DNA of 64,000 bases from Prochlorococcus sp. AG-402-N17. Its GTDB lineage: Bacteria; Cyanobacteriota; Cyanobacteriia; PCC-6307; Cyanobiaceae. The translations under genes and the position numbers were made by a program. Under the pieces are notes generated by a model, which was not told the origin of the DNA, did no database searches, and saw nothing but the letters and a program-made list of their open reading frames with translations. The stretch spans positions 1 through 64,000 of the forward strand of contig QCIV01000002.1 in NCBI GenBank assembly GCA_003216455.1, given 5' to 3'. This document shows positions 50,229-58,391 of the stretch, piece by piece (within the stretch, counting starts at the first letter, position 1; every line of letters starts with the position of its first letter).

Positions 50229-51200
50229 ATGAGTATTTTCAAAAAAACTCTCATTTTATCTTCTGCAATTTCATTGATACTTTCTCCATCTGCGATGGCT
50301 TCAAAAAGATTGAGTGGTGCTGGTGCATCATTTCCTTCGAAGATTTATACTAGGTGGTTTTTTGACTTAGCTAAATCTGGAGGCCCTAGAGTTAATTATC
50401 AAGCAGTAGGTTCTGGATCTGGAAGAAAAGCTTTCATAGATGAAACTGTTAATTTTGGAGCCTCTGACGATCCAATGAAAGATTCTGATATAAAAAAAGT
50501 TACTAGAGGACTTGTGCAAATACCGATGGTAGGTGGAACAATTGCGTTTGGATATAACTACGATTGCGACTTGAAACTAACACAAGAACAAGCTGTTCAA
50601 GTAGCAATGGGAATGATTAAAAATTGGAAGGAATTAGGATGTAAGTCAGGTAAATTAACTTGGACCCATCGTTCTGATGGCTCAGGCACGACTAAAGCTT
50701 TTACAAATTCTATGGAGGCTTTCTCTAAAACCTGGAATCTAGGTACTGGTAAATCTGTTAAATGGCCTTCGGGAGTTGGAGCAAAAGGCAATTCTGGTGT
50801 TGCAGGTGTTATTCAAAACACTCCTGGCGCAATCGGTTATGTAAACCAGTCATACATTAAAGGTAATGTTAAGGCTGCTGCACTTCAAAACCTATCTGGT
50901 GAATTCGTTACCCCTAATACTGAATCAGGCGCGATAGCTTTAAATGGAATAACTCTTGATAAGAACTTGGCTGGTAAAAATCCAAATCCTACTGCTAAAG
51001 GAGCTTATCCAATAGCAACTTTGACTTGGATACTTGCTTATGAAACAGGTAATGGAAGGAATACTAAGGCAATTCAAGATACATTCTATAAATTGCTCAG
51101 CGATGAATACCAAGATAAAGCTCCTGCCTTGGGTTTCGTTCCCTTGAAAGGTGAAATTTTAAAAAAATCAATTGAAGCTGTTGGAAGAATAGGAAGGTAA
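50229..51200 (+). CDS. pstS: Phosphate ABC transporter substrate-binding protein PstS
   Basis: 323 aa. Signal peptide SSAISLILSPSAMA, then LSGAGASFPSKIYTRWFFDLAK, VNYQAVGSGSGRKAFIDETVNFGASDDPM and HRSDGSGTTKAFTNSM, the phosphate-binding loops. It captures phosphate in the periplasm for PstCAB, which is not in the window. It converges with arsJ, overlapping its end by 33 bases. It is an additional or relocated pstS in an island unit with arsenate genes. Confidence 0.95.
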   Translation: MSIFKKTLILSSAISLILSPSAMASKRLSGAGASFPSKIYTRWFFDLAKSGGPRVNYQAVGSGSGRKAFIDETVNFGASDDPMKDSDIKKVTRGLVQIPMVGGTIAFGYNYDCDLKLTQEQAVQVAMGMIKNWKELGCKSGKLTWTHRSDGSGTTKAFTNSMEAFSKTWNLGTGKSVKWPSGVGAKGNSGVAGVIQNTPGAIGYVNQSYIKGNVKAAALQNLSGEFVTPNTESGAIALNGITLDKNLAGKNPNPTAKGAYPIATLTWILAYETGNGRNTKAIQDTFYKLLSDEYQDKAPALGFVPLKGEILKKSIEAVGRIGR

Positions 51201-52424
51201 TTTAGAACTAGTAAGCCAAGCAATAAAAATCAAAATAGATGAAGTATATAAACAATACTGCATACCAATAGTGGCATTTTTACCGAGCATAAATAATAAG
51301 CCCGATAGTAGGGTTCCAAATAATCTTCCCGCTGCATTAGCCATATAGTAATAACCAACATTTAAACTTACTTTCTCATTATCTGAATAAGCCAAAATCA
51401 AGTAGGAATGAGTAGATGAATTCATTGCAAAAATAAAGCCGAATATTATTAATCCAATAACAATTACAGGACCTAATGATTTATCACCGTTTAATGCTCC
51501 TGCAATAAATAAAGGAATAACCGTCAAGATAAGTCCCCAAAATTGAACGGTAGTTTTTGTTGGGCTATTATTTTTCCCCCATACTTTTCTAAGTAATGGA
51601 GCTAATACTTGAAAGAAACCATAGATTATTATCCATCCACCCAAGAACAGACCTATTTCTAAATAATCCCATCCAAAAGAAATGTCTAAAAATACTGGAA
51701 GAGCTACTACAAACCAGACATCTCTTGCACCAAATAAGAAAAACCTTGCACTTGAAAGAATATTAATACCTTTAGACTTTGAATAAAGGTCTTTAAAAAT
51801 TGGCTTTCTTTTCATTTTCCCTGAATCTTTAGGAAGACATAAAGTTAAAAAGAATGCGAAGCATAGACCTAAACCCATTATTCCAACTGCATTATTAAAG
51901 CCCAATAGCTTGTATAAGAGACCCCCTAGGAAGAAACCAACACCCTTAAGTGCATTTTTAGATCCTGTTAAAATTGAAACCCACTTAAATAATTGTTTTT
52001 GACTATTTTGATTATTCTCTTCTGAATCTGGAACTATTGATTTAACGGCACTTTTTGCACTCATTTTATTTAAATCTTTTGCTACCCCACTAAGTGCTTG
52101 GGCTAACATAACGTATGAGACGCTAAAGATTATTGACCAATTCTCTTTGACTGGAATCAGCATGAAAAGAGCAAGAATTTGCAGAATTGTTCCTATCCAT
52201 AAAGTAAGTCTCAACCCATATCTTGCCCCTATCCATCCTCCAAAAAGATTTGTAATTATTCCAAAAAATTCATAGAAAAGAAAAAGTAAAGCAATTTGCA
52301 GAGTTGAATAACCAAGTTCATGAAAATGACCAACAACTAGTATTCTCAATGCACCGTCAGTAAGAGTAAATGCCCAATAGTTTGCGGTAACGACACTATA
52401 TTGTTGAAGGCTAGATAACTTCAT
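51168..52424 (-). CDS. arsJ: ArsJ-type MFS exporter of 1-arseno-3-phosphoglycerate
   Basis: 418 aa, about 12 helices. The N-terminal NYWAFTLTDGALRILVVGHFHELGYSTLQIALLFLFYEFFGI is diagnostic for ArsJ. ArsJ exports the unstable arseno-phosphoglycerate made by GAPDH from arsenate and glyceraldehyde-3-phosphate, giving arsenate resistance. It lies 5 bases downstream of the GAPDH gene, the expected partner. Confidence 0.9.
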   Translation of the reverse strand: MKLSSLQQYSVVTANYWAFTLTDGALRILVVGHFHELGYSTLQIALLFLFYEFFGIITNLFGGWIGARYGLRLTLWIGTILQILALFMLIPVKENWSIIFSVSYVMLAQALSGVAKDLNKMSAKSAVKSIVPDSEENNQNSQKQLFKWVSILTGSKNALKGVGFFLGGLLYKLLGFNNAVGIMGLGLCFAFFLTLCLPKDSGKMKRKPIFKDLYSKSKGINILSSARFFLFGARDVWFVVALPVFLDISFGWDYLEIGLFLGGWIIIYGFFQVLAPLLRKVWGKNNSPTKTTVQFWGLILTVIPLFIAGALNGDKSLGPVIVIGLIIFGFIFAMNSSTHSYLILAYSDNEKVSLNVGYYYMANAAGRLFGTLLSGLLFMLGKNATIGMQYCLYTSSILIFIAWLTSSKLPSYSSNSFN

Positions 52425-52429
52425 AAAAA

Positions 52430-53458
52430 CTAAAATTTATTTTCTTTCTCAATTACATAAGAAGTAAGATCTGCAAGCCTGCAACTATAACCCCATTCAT
52501 TGTCATACCAGGCATAAATCTTTAATAAATTAGAATTTACAACCATCGTTGAAAGTCCATCAATTATTGAACTTCTACAGTCATTTAAGTAATCAGCGGA
52601 TACTAAGGGTCTCTCCTCGTATCCAAGAATACCTTTTAAGTATGTTTCAGATGCTTTTTTAAATTCATTATTTACTTGCTCTTCAGTTACTTCCTTATTT
52701 AATTCAAAAACTATATCGGTTAATGAGGCGTTTAGAAGTGGAACCCTTACTGCATGACCATTTAGTTTTCCTTCTAATTCAGGGAAAATTTCAGCAATCG
52801 CATTAGCTGATCCAGTTGTAGTAGGTATTAAGCTTTGCATGCATCCTCTTGCTCTTCTTAAGTCACTTTTGTAAAAATCTACTGGAGATTGTGTATTTGT
52901 AACGTCATGAATAGTTGTTATAACCCCATGTTTAATTGAGAAATTTTCATTAACAACTTTTACGATGGGAGCCAAGCAATTTGTAGTACAGGATGCTGCT
53001 GTAATTAATTTATGTTTTTCAGGTTTATAAAGGGCTTGATTAATTCCATAAACAATATTAAGTGCTTGTTCCCCTCCCACAATTCCTTTCACAGGACAAG
53101 CAACTATTACTTTTTTTATTCCAAGAGAATCAAAGTATGGATTTAATTCTTTAGGAGCTTTGTTTTTACCTGTACATTCCAAAACAAGATCAACCGAAGA
53201 TTTATTCCATGGAACATCAAGATAGTTCTTTATTGATGTAAAGGAAATTTTTTTATCTTCAATTATTATTTCGTTGTCATTCGAAGCTATTTTTTTATTC
53301 CATTTACCATGAACAGAATCAAACTCTAGTAAATGAGATGCAGTTAAAGAATCCCCATTAATTTCATTTATATGAGTTATTTCAATATCTTTTCTTTCCC
53401 ATAAAATTCTTAAAACTAACCTACCAATTCTTCCAAATCCGTTAATTCCAATTTTCAT
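52430..53458 (-). CDS. gap: Glyceraldehyde-3-phosphate dehydrogenase, arsenate-resistance type
   Basis: About 342 aa from ATG at 53458 ([20 protein letters not shown]); the track start at 53509 lies inside the operator. [17 protein letters not shown] carries the catalytic Cys, [16 protein letters not shown] and [12 protein letters not shown] complete the family. Next to arsJ and divergent from arsR, it should form 1-arseno-3-phosphoglycerate for export rather than serve central metabolism. Confidence 0.93.
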   Translation of the reverse strand: MKIGINGFGRIGRLVLRILWERKDIEITHINEINGDSLTASHLLEFDSVHGKWNKKIASNDNEIIIEDKKISFTSIKNYLDVPWNKSSVDLVLECTGKNKAPKELNPYFDSLGIKKVIVACPVKGIVGGEQALNIVYGINQALYKPEKHKLITAASCTTNCLAPIVKVVNENFSIKHGVITTIHDVTNTQSPVDFYKSDLRRARGCMQSLIPTTTGSANAIAEIFPELEGKLNGHAVRVPLLNASLTDIVFELNKEVTEEQVNNEFKKASETYLKGILGYEERPLVSADYLNDCRSSIIDGLSTMVVNSNLLKIYAWYDNEWGYSCRLADLTSYVIEKENKF

Positions 53459-53484
53459 AGAAATATCAAAACCTAATATAATAT

Positions 53485-53525
53485 ATATCAAAAATAATTG
53501 ATATATCAATAATTCTTGATATGTG
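53485..53525. promoter_or_regulatory. ArsR-type operator in the gap-arsR divergent promoter
   Basis: TTGATATATCAA is a perfect 12-bp palindrome at 53498-53509, flanked by ATATATCAAAAATAATTGAT and TTCTTGATATG, giving overlapping ATCAA/TTGAT inverted repeats typical of ArsR/SmtB operators. It sits between the two divergent starts. Confidence 0.7.
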
Positions 53526-53568
53526 TAATTAAATTTTTTAGGTTAGTATTTAAAAAGTTAATGATCTT

Positions 53569-53892
53569 TTGATTTTGTTAGAACAACTTAAAAAGATTGA
53601 TAGTGATCAATTTATTGGGATAATGGAGTCCCTCTCAGATCCGATTAGAATAAATATTCTTGAATTAATGATGGGTGGAGAGATATGTGTTTGCGACATA
53701 GTTAAAGTAACTGGATTATCTCAATCTAAAATTTCCTATCATATAAAAATCCTTAAGGATTCAGGTCTTATCTCTGATAGACAAGAAGGTAGATGGGTTT
53801 ACTACAAATTAGATTTGGAAGTATTATCAGATATTAAAAATTGGATGGGTAATTTAATTCAGTCATCATCAAGTAAAAGGTCTTGTGAATAA
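53569..53892 (+). CDS. arsR: ArsR-family metalloregulator
   Basis: 107 aa with TTG start in the track; ATG at 53622 (MESLSDPIRINIL) is a possible alternative. SDPIRINILELMMGGEICVCDIVKVTGLSQSKISYHIKILKDSGLISDRQEGRWVYYKL is a winged helix with the CVCD sensor motif and HTH. It should repress the divergent gap-arsJ operon until arsenite is present. Confidence 0.9.
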   Translation: MILLEQLKKIDSDQFIGIMESLSDPIRINILELMMGGEICVCDIVKVTGLSQSKISYHIKILKDSGLISDRQEGRWVYYKLDLEVLSDIKNWMGNLIQSSSSKRSCE

Positions 53893-54082
53893 ATGGTTTT
53901 TAACCTATTTAGGTTTTTTACTCATTACATATAAATAATTTTTAAATTGAAAATTAATTCTCAGGGTTGGAGTTTAATTTTCAGTATTGGAACTTTATTG
54001 ATTATTTTATTTATTTAGAGGTTTAATGAACCTAGTGATGGTTAGCGATTAACTGGACAAAGTTATACAAGGCTATACAAAT

Positions 54083-54100
54083 AATCGCTATTTAATCGCT
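54083..54100. repeat. Arm-type paired repeat near remnant 4
   Basis: AATCGCTATTTAATCGCT, preceded by TTATACAAGGCTATACAAAT. With 49978-49997 it brackets the pstS-arsR unit from inside. Confidence 0.6.
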
Positions 54101-54176
54101 ATTTAAATTATTGAGACTTCTGAGAAATAAAAAAGCGAGTTGGGAGACTCGCTAGTATGACTTGGTTTTTAAATGG

Positions 54177-54223
54177 TCGGGGCGACAGGATTCGAACCTG
54201 CGACCTAGTGCTCCCAAAGCACC
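54177..54223 (-). repeat. tRNA-Pro(UGG) 3' half, remnant 4 (candidate att site)
   Basis: Same 47-base core as remnant 3, without base changes by eye. Preceded by TGACTTGGTTTTTAAATGG. Confidence 0.85.
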
Positions 54224-54311
54224 CGTAAGAATAAAGGTATAATTGAGACTTATAGCTATATCGGGACTTTTAGAGAAATAAGTATGGACTAATTCGGACT
54301 AATATCTTGGA

Positions 54312-54332
54312 TTTTGGGCACTTTTTGGGCAC
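54312..54332. repeat. Arm-type paired repeat right of remnant 4
   Basis: TTTTGGGCACTTTTTGGGCAC: two TTTTGGGCAC units 11 bases apart, a different sequence from the AATCGCT pairs. Also GGACTAATTCGGACTAAT at 54286. Confidence 0.55.
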
Positions 54333-54352
54333 ATAGTCTGTGTAGTTTTTAA

Positions 54353-54396
54353 TTGACAGTCAATCTAAAATAGGGGGCAATTAGCTCATTTGTTTT
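54353..54396 (+). promoter_or_regulatory. Shared promoter-leader, copy 10
   Basis: TTGACAGTCAATCTAAAAT then AGGGGGCAATTAGCTC and a T-rich end, finishing at the GTG at 54397. Confidence 0.72.
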
Positions 54397-54921
54397 GTGA
54401 AAAATATTGTTTTATTACCGCTCTCGTTAATTTTACTTTCAAGTTGTTCTGCTGTAGATAATTACAAAAGAGAGTTAAAAGAGGAATTAAAAACTGAATT
54501 AAAATCTGAAATTACAGCTTCTTTAAAAGAAGAATTAGATGAAAATAATAAATACGAGATAAAACTTATAGATGATACTTTACTAGGTGTAAGTAATTTC
54601 GAAACAGAAAATTCCAGCTATAGTTGCTCAGTTAAAGGAAATTTTAAATTTAATATAGAAGTACCTGCAGATTTTACTGGAGATATTTCAGATCCAAAAG
54701 CGACTTACTTATTTAAAGGGAACGAAATAATAGATGATTATTATGAGACATTTGTGGATGGCAAATCTCTTAACGGTGTATATATATATGAATACGAAAG
54801 TAATAAACTTTCTACAAGAGGACAATTAATATGCTCAATCAATTCTTCTGATGACGTTAAAATAAAATCCTTCAGTGAAAAAATAATGATATTCCCCGCG
54901 ATTAAGCCACTTGTAAAATGA
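54397..54921 (+). CDS. Lipoprotein with coiled-coil stalk
   Basis: 174 aa, GTG start set by the leader. LPLSLILLSSCSAV contains a lipobox (LSSC). Residues 25-50 (RELKEELKTELKSEITASLKEELDE) are a charged coiled coil; the rest is a beta-rich domain with two Cys (YSCSVKG and LICSINS). Probably outer- or inner-membrane anchored. Function unknown. Confidence 0.75.
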   Translation: MKNIVLLPLSLILLSSCSAVDNYKRELKEELKTELKSEITASLKEELDENNKYEIKLIDDTLLGVSNFETENSSYSCSVKGNFKFNIEVPADFTGDISDPKATYLFKGNEIIDDYYETFVDGKSLNGVYIYEYESNKLSTRGQLICSINSSDDVKIKSFSEKIMIFPAIKPLVK

Positions 54922-54934
54922 AACGCTTACTACT
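54918..54934 (+). repeat. MKRLLL-start tail motif copy
   Basis: ATGAAACGCTTACTACT overlapping the stop codon (AAATGA), then the next leader starts within 6 bases. Confidence 0.65.
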
Positions 54935-54939
54935 CTAAA

Positions 54940-54981
54940 TTGACAGTCGATCTAACATAGAGGGATAAAACCTTCTTTCTA
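54940..54981 (+). promoter_or_regulatory. Shared promoter-leader, copy 11
   Basis: TTGACAGTCGATCTAACATA then GAGGGATAAAACCTTC and a T-rich end, adjoining the ATG at 54982. Confidence 0.72.
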
Positions 54982-55164
54982 ATGGAATTATTTATAGCTT
55001 TAGGATTTCCAATAGTTTTAATAGTTGGGTTAACTCTCCTTTTTATGACAGATGGTATTCCAAGTTGGGTTCAACAATTCAATAGAAATAGTTCAACTCT
55101 ATGGAACTTTGGTATTGTCGCGATGGGAACGATGACAGTAATAATTTACTTAGCAAGAAGATAA
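54982..55164 (+). CDS. Two-helix membrane protein
   Basis: 60 aa. FIALGFPIVLIVGLTLLFM and WNFGIVAMGTMTVIIYLARR flank a short polar loop. It ends 4 bases before the nuclease start, so it is co-transcribed with it. Function unknown. Confidence 0.6.
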   Translation: MELFIALGFPIVLIVGLTLLFMTDGIPSWVQQFNRNSSTLWNFGIVAMGTMTVIIYLARR

Positions 55165-55168
55165 AAAA

Positions 55169-55564
55169 ATGAAACTCTTACTACTCCCACTACTAGCTGC
55201 TCTCGCTTTACCTTCTTCTGAATCGGCATTTGCATCATTACCAATTGTCTTTATAAAAGATTGCTATGACGGAGATACTTGTACTTCTTTAAAGGGCGAA
55301 AAGCTAAGACTGGCTTGTATAGATACTCCAGAGTTAAAAGGTTGGAAGGCGGATCCTATTCCAGCTAAAGAAGCGAGAGATTTTGTGAATAAATTAGTGG
55401 CTAATAAGAAAGTTTCTATTAAAAGAATCACTAAAGATAAATATGGAAGAACTGTTGGTGAATTATTTAAAAACGGAGTAAATATTCAAGAACTTATCGT
55501 TGAAAAAGGATATGGGAAAATATATAAGAAATACGCCTATCAATGTGAATGGAGTAAGAAATAA
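55169..55564 (+). CDS. Secreted thermonuclease (SNase family)
   Basis: 131 aa. Signal peptide MKLLLLPLLAALALPSSESAFA. The mature SNase fold shows VIKDCYDGDTCTSLKGE-type start (DGDT), RLACIDTPEL (catalytic Arg, Glu), KDKYGRTVGELF (second Arg) and NIQELIVEKGYGKIY. It degrades extracellular DNA/RNA. Its first bases (ATGAAACTCTTACTACTCCC) are the intact form of the recurring tail motif. Confidence 0.9.
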   Translation: MKLLLLPLLAALALPSSESAFASLPIVFIKDCYDGDTCTSLKGEKLRLACIDTPELKGWKADPIPAKEARDFVNKLVANKKVSIKRITKDKYGRTVGELFKNGVNIQELIVEKGYGKIYKKYAYQCEWSKK

Positions 55565-55574
55565 AAGAATATAA

Positions 55575-55591
55575 ATGAAACGCTTATTATT
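55575..55591 (+). repeat. MKRLLL-start tail motif copy
   Basis: ATGAAACGCTTATTATT, 10 bases after the nuclease stop codon. Confidence 0.6.
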
Positions 55592-55615
55592 TACATAAAA
55601 AAGAGAGCTAAAGAC

Positions 55616-56056
55616 TTGTTAATGAATCTAAGAAGATTGTTTATACCTTTATTTATTTTCTCTTCCTTCTTCATTTTTCTTAAGGATGCTGAAGCAGAAT
55701 GCGCTCGTTTCAAAGCAGAATTATGGATAAATAATTTAACAACTAATAAAAAAACAATTCTTCCTAATGGTTTTATGTACCACTGCGCAAACATGTTCAC
55801 ATTTAATGAAGGAGCTAAAAATGGAGAGATAAGTATTAAATATTGGAGCTGTCATTCAAATGAAGGGTGCGGAAAATTTAAAAAGGGTTATTCTGCAGTT
55901 AGTTTAAATAACGAAGATTGGCTCCCAGGTAAAGTCACATATACAGATTATTCGAACGGTTTAGAATCTCATATATTTTGTGTTAAGCAAAATAGCTCTT
56001 TAATTGAATATTGTTGGAGGCAAGGCGAACTATTTTGGTGGGAAGGGCAACCATAA
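55616..56056 (+). CDS. Exported Cys-rich hypothetical protein
   Basis: 146 aa. Signal peptide LFIPLFIFSSFFIFLKDAEA. Six cysteines in the mature protein (AECARFK, YHCANMF, SCHSNEGCGKF, FCVKQ, YCWRQ) suggest disulfides. Ends WWEGQP. Function unknown; neighbour of the secreted nuclease. Confidence 0.65.
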   Translation: MLMNLRRLFIPLFIFSSFFIFLKDAEAECARFKAELWINNLTTNKKTILPNGFMYHCANMFTFNEGAKNGEISIKYWSCHSNEGCGKFKKGYSAVSLNNEDWLPGKVTYTDYSNGLESHIFCVKQNSSLIEYCWRQGELFWWEGQP

Positions 56057-56163
56057 GAACATGCAACGCAGGCGGACGTCTGGAGAGGGTTCATTTTAAA
56101 TCCCCTAGTCAATGGATAGAAGATGCCATCGCACAGGCAAAGAGTTCCTTCGGAGCTCTATAA
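56041..56163 (+). pseudogene. Gene 3'-fragment
   Basis: In a frame overlapping the preceding stop, TCNAGGRLERVHFKSPSQWI then EDAIAQAKSSFGAL and a stop reads like a natural protein C-terminus but has no credible start. It suggests a deletion joining two genes. Low confidence. Confidence 0.35.
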
Positions 56164-56166
56164 AAA

Positions 56167-56191
56167 ATGAAACGCTTACTACTTGCACCGC
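56167..56191 (+). repeat. MKRLLL-start tail motif copy
   Basis: ATGAAACGCTTACTACTTGC then ACCGC, 4 bases after a stop codon and 15 before the next leader. Confidence 0.7.
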
Positions 56192-56205
56192 TATATTAAA
56201 TACGA

Positions 56206-56250
56206 TTGACAGTCGATCTAAAATAAGAGGCAGTTAGCTCTTTTTTTTTG
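56206..56250 (+). promoter_or_regulatory. Shared promoter-leader, copy 12
   Basis: TTGACAGTCGATCTAAAATA then AGAGGCAGTTAGCTCT and T9. The arms co-vary again. No ORF starts at its end; the Coq4-like gene begins 167 bases later. Confidence 0.7.
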
Positions 56251-56417
56251 CTTGCTATAAATATATACATTTATGTAGTATATAATTTTATGCGTTTACT
56301 TTAAGTATTGACTCTGTCAAAGGGTTTTCGGTATAAATAAGCCCACCAAAAGAGACTATTAAAAATGTTAATTTTGAACGCAGATTAAAACTAACCTCAA
56401 AAAATCCCTTTTTTTTA

Positions 56418-57173
56418 ATGCGATTTGATCCTAAACATCCTATTAAAACTTCAAAAAAAATATTAAAAGCTACATTTGGTTCATTGTATTTTTCCCAGAA
56501 AATGATGACAGCAGATACAACCGATATGCATTATTTAGATTTCATTTTTGGTTTACAAGAATCTTTAGACGAAACAATTTTAGGTGAAAATCAGTTTGAA
56601 TTTTTGTTAGGTGACCCGAACTTTAAATCAATTCTTGATGAATTTTGGATACCTCCATATCCAGACTTAGAAAAATTATCTAAACTTCCTAAAGGGTCTT
56701 TAGGATGGGTTTATGCCAATAATCTTATTAATGAAGGATATACTCCTGATAGAATTCTTTCCATAGATCCTTATCCTATTAATTCAATAAAGGAATTTAC
56801 TATACATAGAATTTGGCAAACACATGATTATATCCATGCCTTAACTGGTTTTGACATCAATGAGACAGGTGAAATAGGGTTATTAGCTTTTACTTTTGCA
56901 AATACTCATTCTCCTGTTGCCCAAGCCGCAATGACTGGTGCTCTAATGAGGTACGCAGCAGGAAAAAGTTCGGACTACAGAGAGACTCACTCCCTATCAG
57001 AGTTATGTCATTCAATTTCAATTGGACTTGGATTAGGCATAAAATGCTCTCCTGTTATTGGTTTAAAGCTTGAAGAAATGGTGGAAATTCCAATAGTTGA
57101 ATTGAGAGAAAAATTAAATTTGCCGATTTCAGTTAATAGTAGTCTTCCCTTTATGAGAGAAGATGATTTTTAA
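56418..57173 (+). CDS. Coq4-family protein
   Basis: 251 aa. RIWQTHDYIHALTGFDINETGEIGLLAF contains the HDxxH-x11-E metal site of Coq4, and ASLYFSQ/LPKGSLGWVYANNL-type segments fit. In ubiquinone makers Coq4 acts on the C1 position of the ring; cyanobacteria make plastoquinone, so the role here is open. It is monocistronic inside one tRNA-Pro unit. Confidence 0.82.
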   Translation: MRFDPKHPIKTSKKILKATFGSLYFSQKMMTADTTDMHYLDFIFGLQESLDETILGENQFEFLLGDPNFKSILDEFWIPPYPDLEKLSKLPKGSLGWVYANNLINEGYTPDRILSIDPYPINSIKEFTIHRIWQTHDYIHALTGFDINETGEIGLLAFTFANTHSPVAQAAMTGALMRYAAGKSSDYRETHSLSELCHSISIGLGLGIKCSPVIGLKLEEMVEIPIVELREKLNLPISVNSSLPFMREDDF

Positions 57174-57257
57174 TTATTTATGAAGTATTTCTAATTTCTC
57201 TAAATCTTAAATATATTTTTTATATTTCACAATTTTTGTTGTGTGTTTTGCCTGAGA

Positions 57258-57284
57258 TTTGCGTGAAGCAATTATTTGCGTGAA
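57258..57284. repeat. Arm-type paired repeat left of remnant 5
   Basis: TTTGCGTGAA twice, 17 bases apart (57258 and 57275), about 35 bases before the remnant. Confidence 0.5.
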
Positions 57285-57318
57285 TATCTTATTACTCGAG
57301 CCTTACTGCTATAACTGA

Positions 57319-57365
57319 TCGGGGCGACAGGATTCGAACCTGCGATCTAGTGCTCCCAAAACACC
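57319..57365 (-). repeat. tRNA-Pro(UGG) 3' half, remnant 5 (diverged)
   Basis: 47-base core with two changes: GGTGTTTTGGGAGCACT in the anticodon arm and AGATC in the variable loop. Probably older than remnants 3, 4 and 6. Confidence 0.82.
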
Positions 57366-57453
57366 GCACAGGGCTAGAACAGCACTAGGTTTTTAAGCTA
57401 TAACTGATTTCTTGAGGGGGTCTGCGTGATTTGTCTTGTCAAATAAAGCAATA

Positions 57454-57473
57454 TTTGTCCATAATTTGTCCGC
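57454..57473. repeat. Arm-type paired repeat right of remnant 5
   Basis: TTTGTCCATAATTTGTCCGC, matched by TTTGTCCGCAATTTGTCCGC at 59891 left of remnant 6, so the two bracket the unit between remnants 5 and 6. Confidence 0.6.
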
Positions 57474-57550
57474 TAAATATTAGTTAAGAAAAATTTGACT
57501 AGCATTTTATACAAGATATTGATCTATTTAAATCAATAAAAATTTTAGAG

Positions 57551-57712
57551 ATGGAATATAGTTTTGGGGAATTACGAGCAAAATTTTTGGAATCATTTGA
57601 TTATTTCGAATATCTAAATTCAATATCATTTCATCCACCTGCAATGATAATTACTACACTAGTTTTCTTTTATATAAGAAGAAAAATTTTATTAGCTGGT
57701 AAAAAACATTAG
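57551..57712 (+). CDS. Small membrane protein
   Basis: 53 aa: MEYSFGELRAKFLESFDYFE then a helix (PPAMIITTLVFFYIRRK). Below the track cutoff. Function unknown. Confidence 0.5.
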   Translation: MEYSFGELRAKFLESFDYFEYLNSISFHPPAMIITTLVFFYIRRKILLAGKKH

Positions 57713-57800
57713 CAATCTATTTAATATTTATATTTTTGAATGAGTCAAAAATTAAATAAACAAAGCAAGTAATAAAAACAATTACATATATAGATTCCAT

Positions 57801-58169
57801 TTAACTTAACGTTGTTATTGAACTGCTTAATCCATAAGTGAGAAAAATAAAACTTGCAAAAGCAACTCCTATCATTACTGTTGTGTAGAGTTTATTTAGT
57901 TTAAAATTATTACTTGCAGATGAAAAATCTGCAATAACAAAACTTTTCATTGAATATTTATCTCTATTTCTGAAATTATTGCTGTTAACAAGACTGCCTA
58001 AAATTGGAGCTGTAGAAACTTTTATTTCTTGATTGATAACAGAATTTAAACCTTTATCTTCATTGAAGAATCTTGGAAACATGTATGCATGCCATAAAGC
58101 TATTATTGCTACCCAAAAAACTACACTAACTCCTGCAAAACCAAAAAGTAAGAATCTAAAAGTTTCCAT
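57801..58169 (-). CDS. Two-helix membrane protein
   Basis: 122 aa. FGFAGVSVVFWVAIIALWHAYMFPRFF and TTVMIGVAFASFIFLTYGLSSS at the two ends, a polar middle. Function unknown. Divergent from the PsbY-like genes. Confidence 0.65.
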   Translation of the reverse strand: METFRFLLFGFAGVSVVFWVAIIALWHAYMFPRFFNEDKGLNSVINQEIKVSTAPILGSLVNSNNFRNRDKYSMKSFVIADFSSASNNFKLNKLYTTVMIGVAFASFIFLTYGLSSSITTLS

Positions 58170-58391
58170 AATATGTTTTTTAATTAACTAAAATCTACAT
58201 AAAAAAATTATCTAAATATCGCAATCCAAAAAAATATACTTTAAATAAATCAATTAATCATTTCATGATGTTACTAATGATTAGAAACAATGTTATTAGA
58301 GGTTTCTCTTTAAATATAAGTTAATGATCAAATCATTTATTTAACTAAAAAAGACAAAATAATAATCAAATTTATTATTACTTTTTAGAAC

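Noticed and set aside
34503-56250. Leader motif read as a standard -35/-10 promoter (TTGACA with TAAAAT)
   Set aside because: The gap between TTGACA and TAAAAT is only 7 bases, so TTGACA cannot be the -35 of that -10; the left part is more likely a regulatory or extended element.
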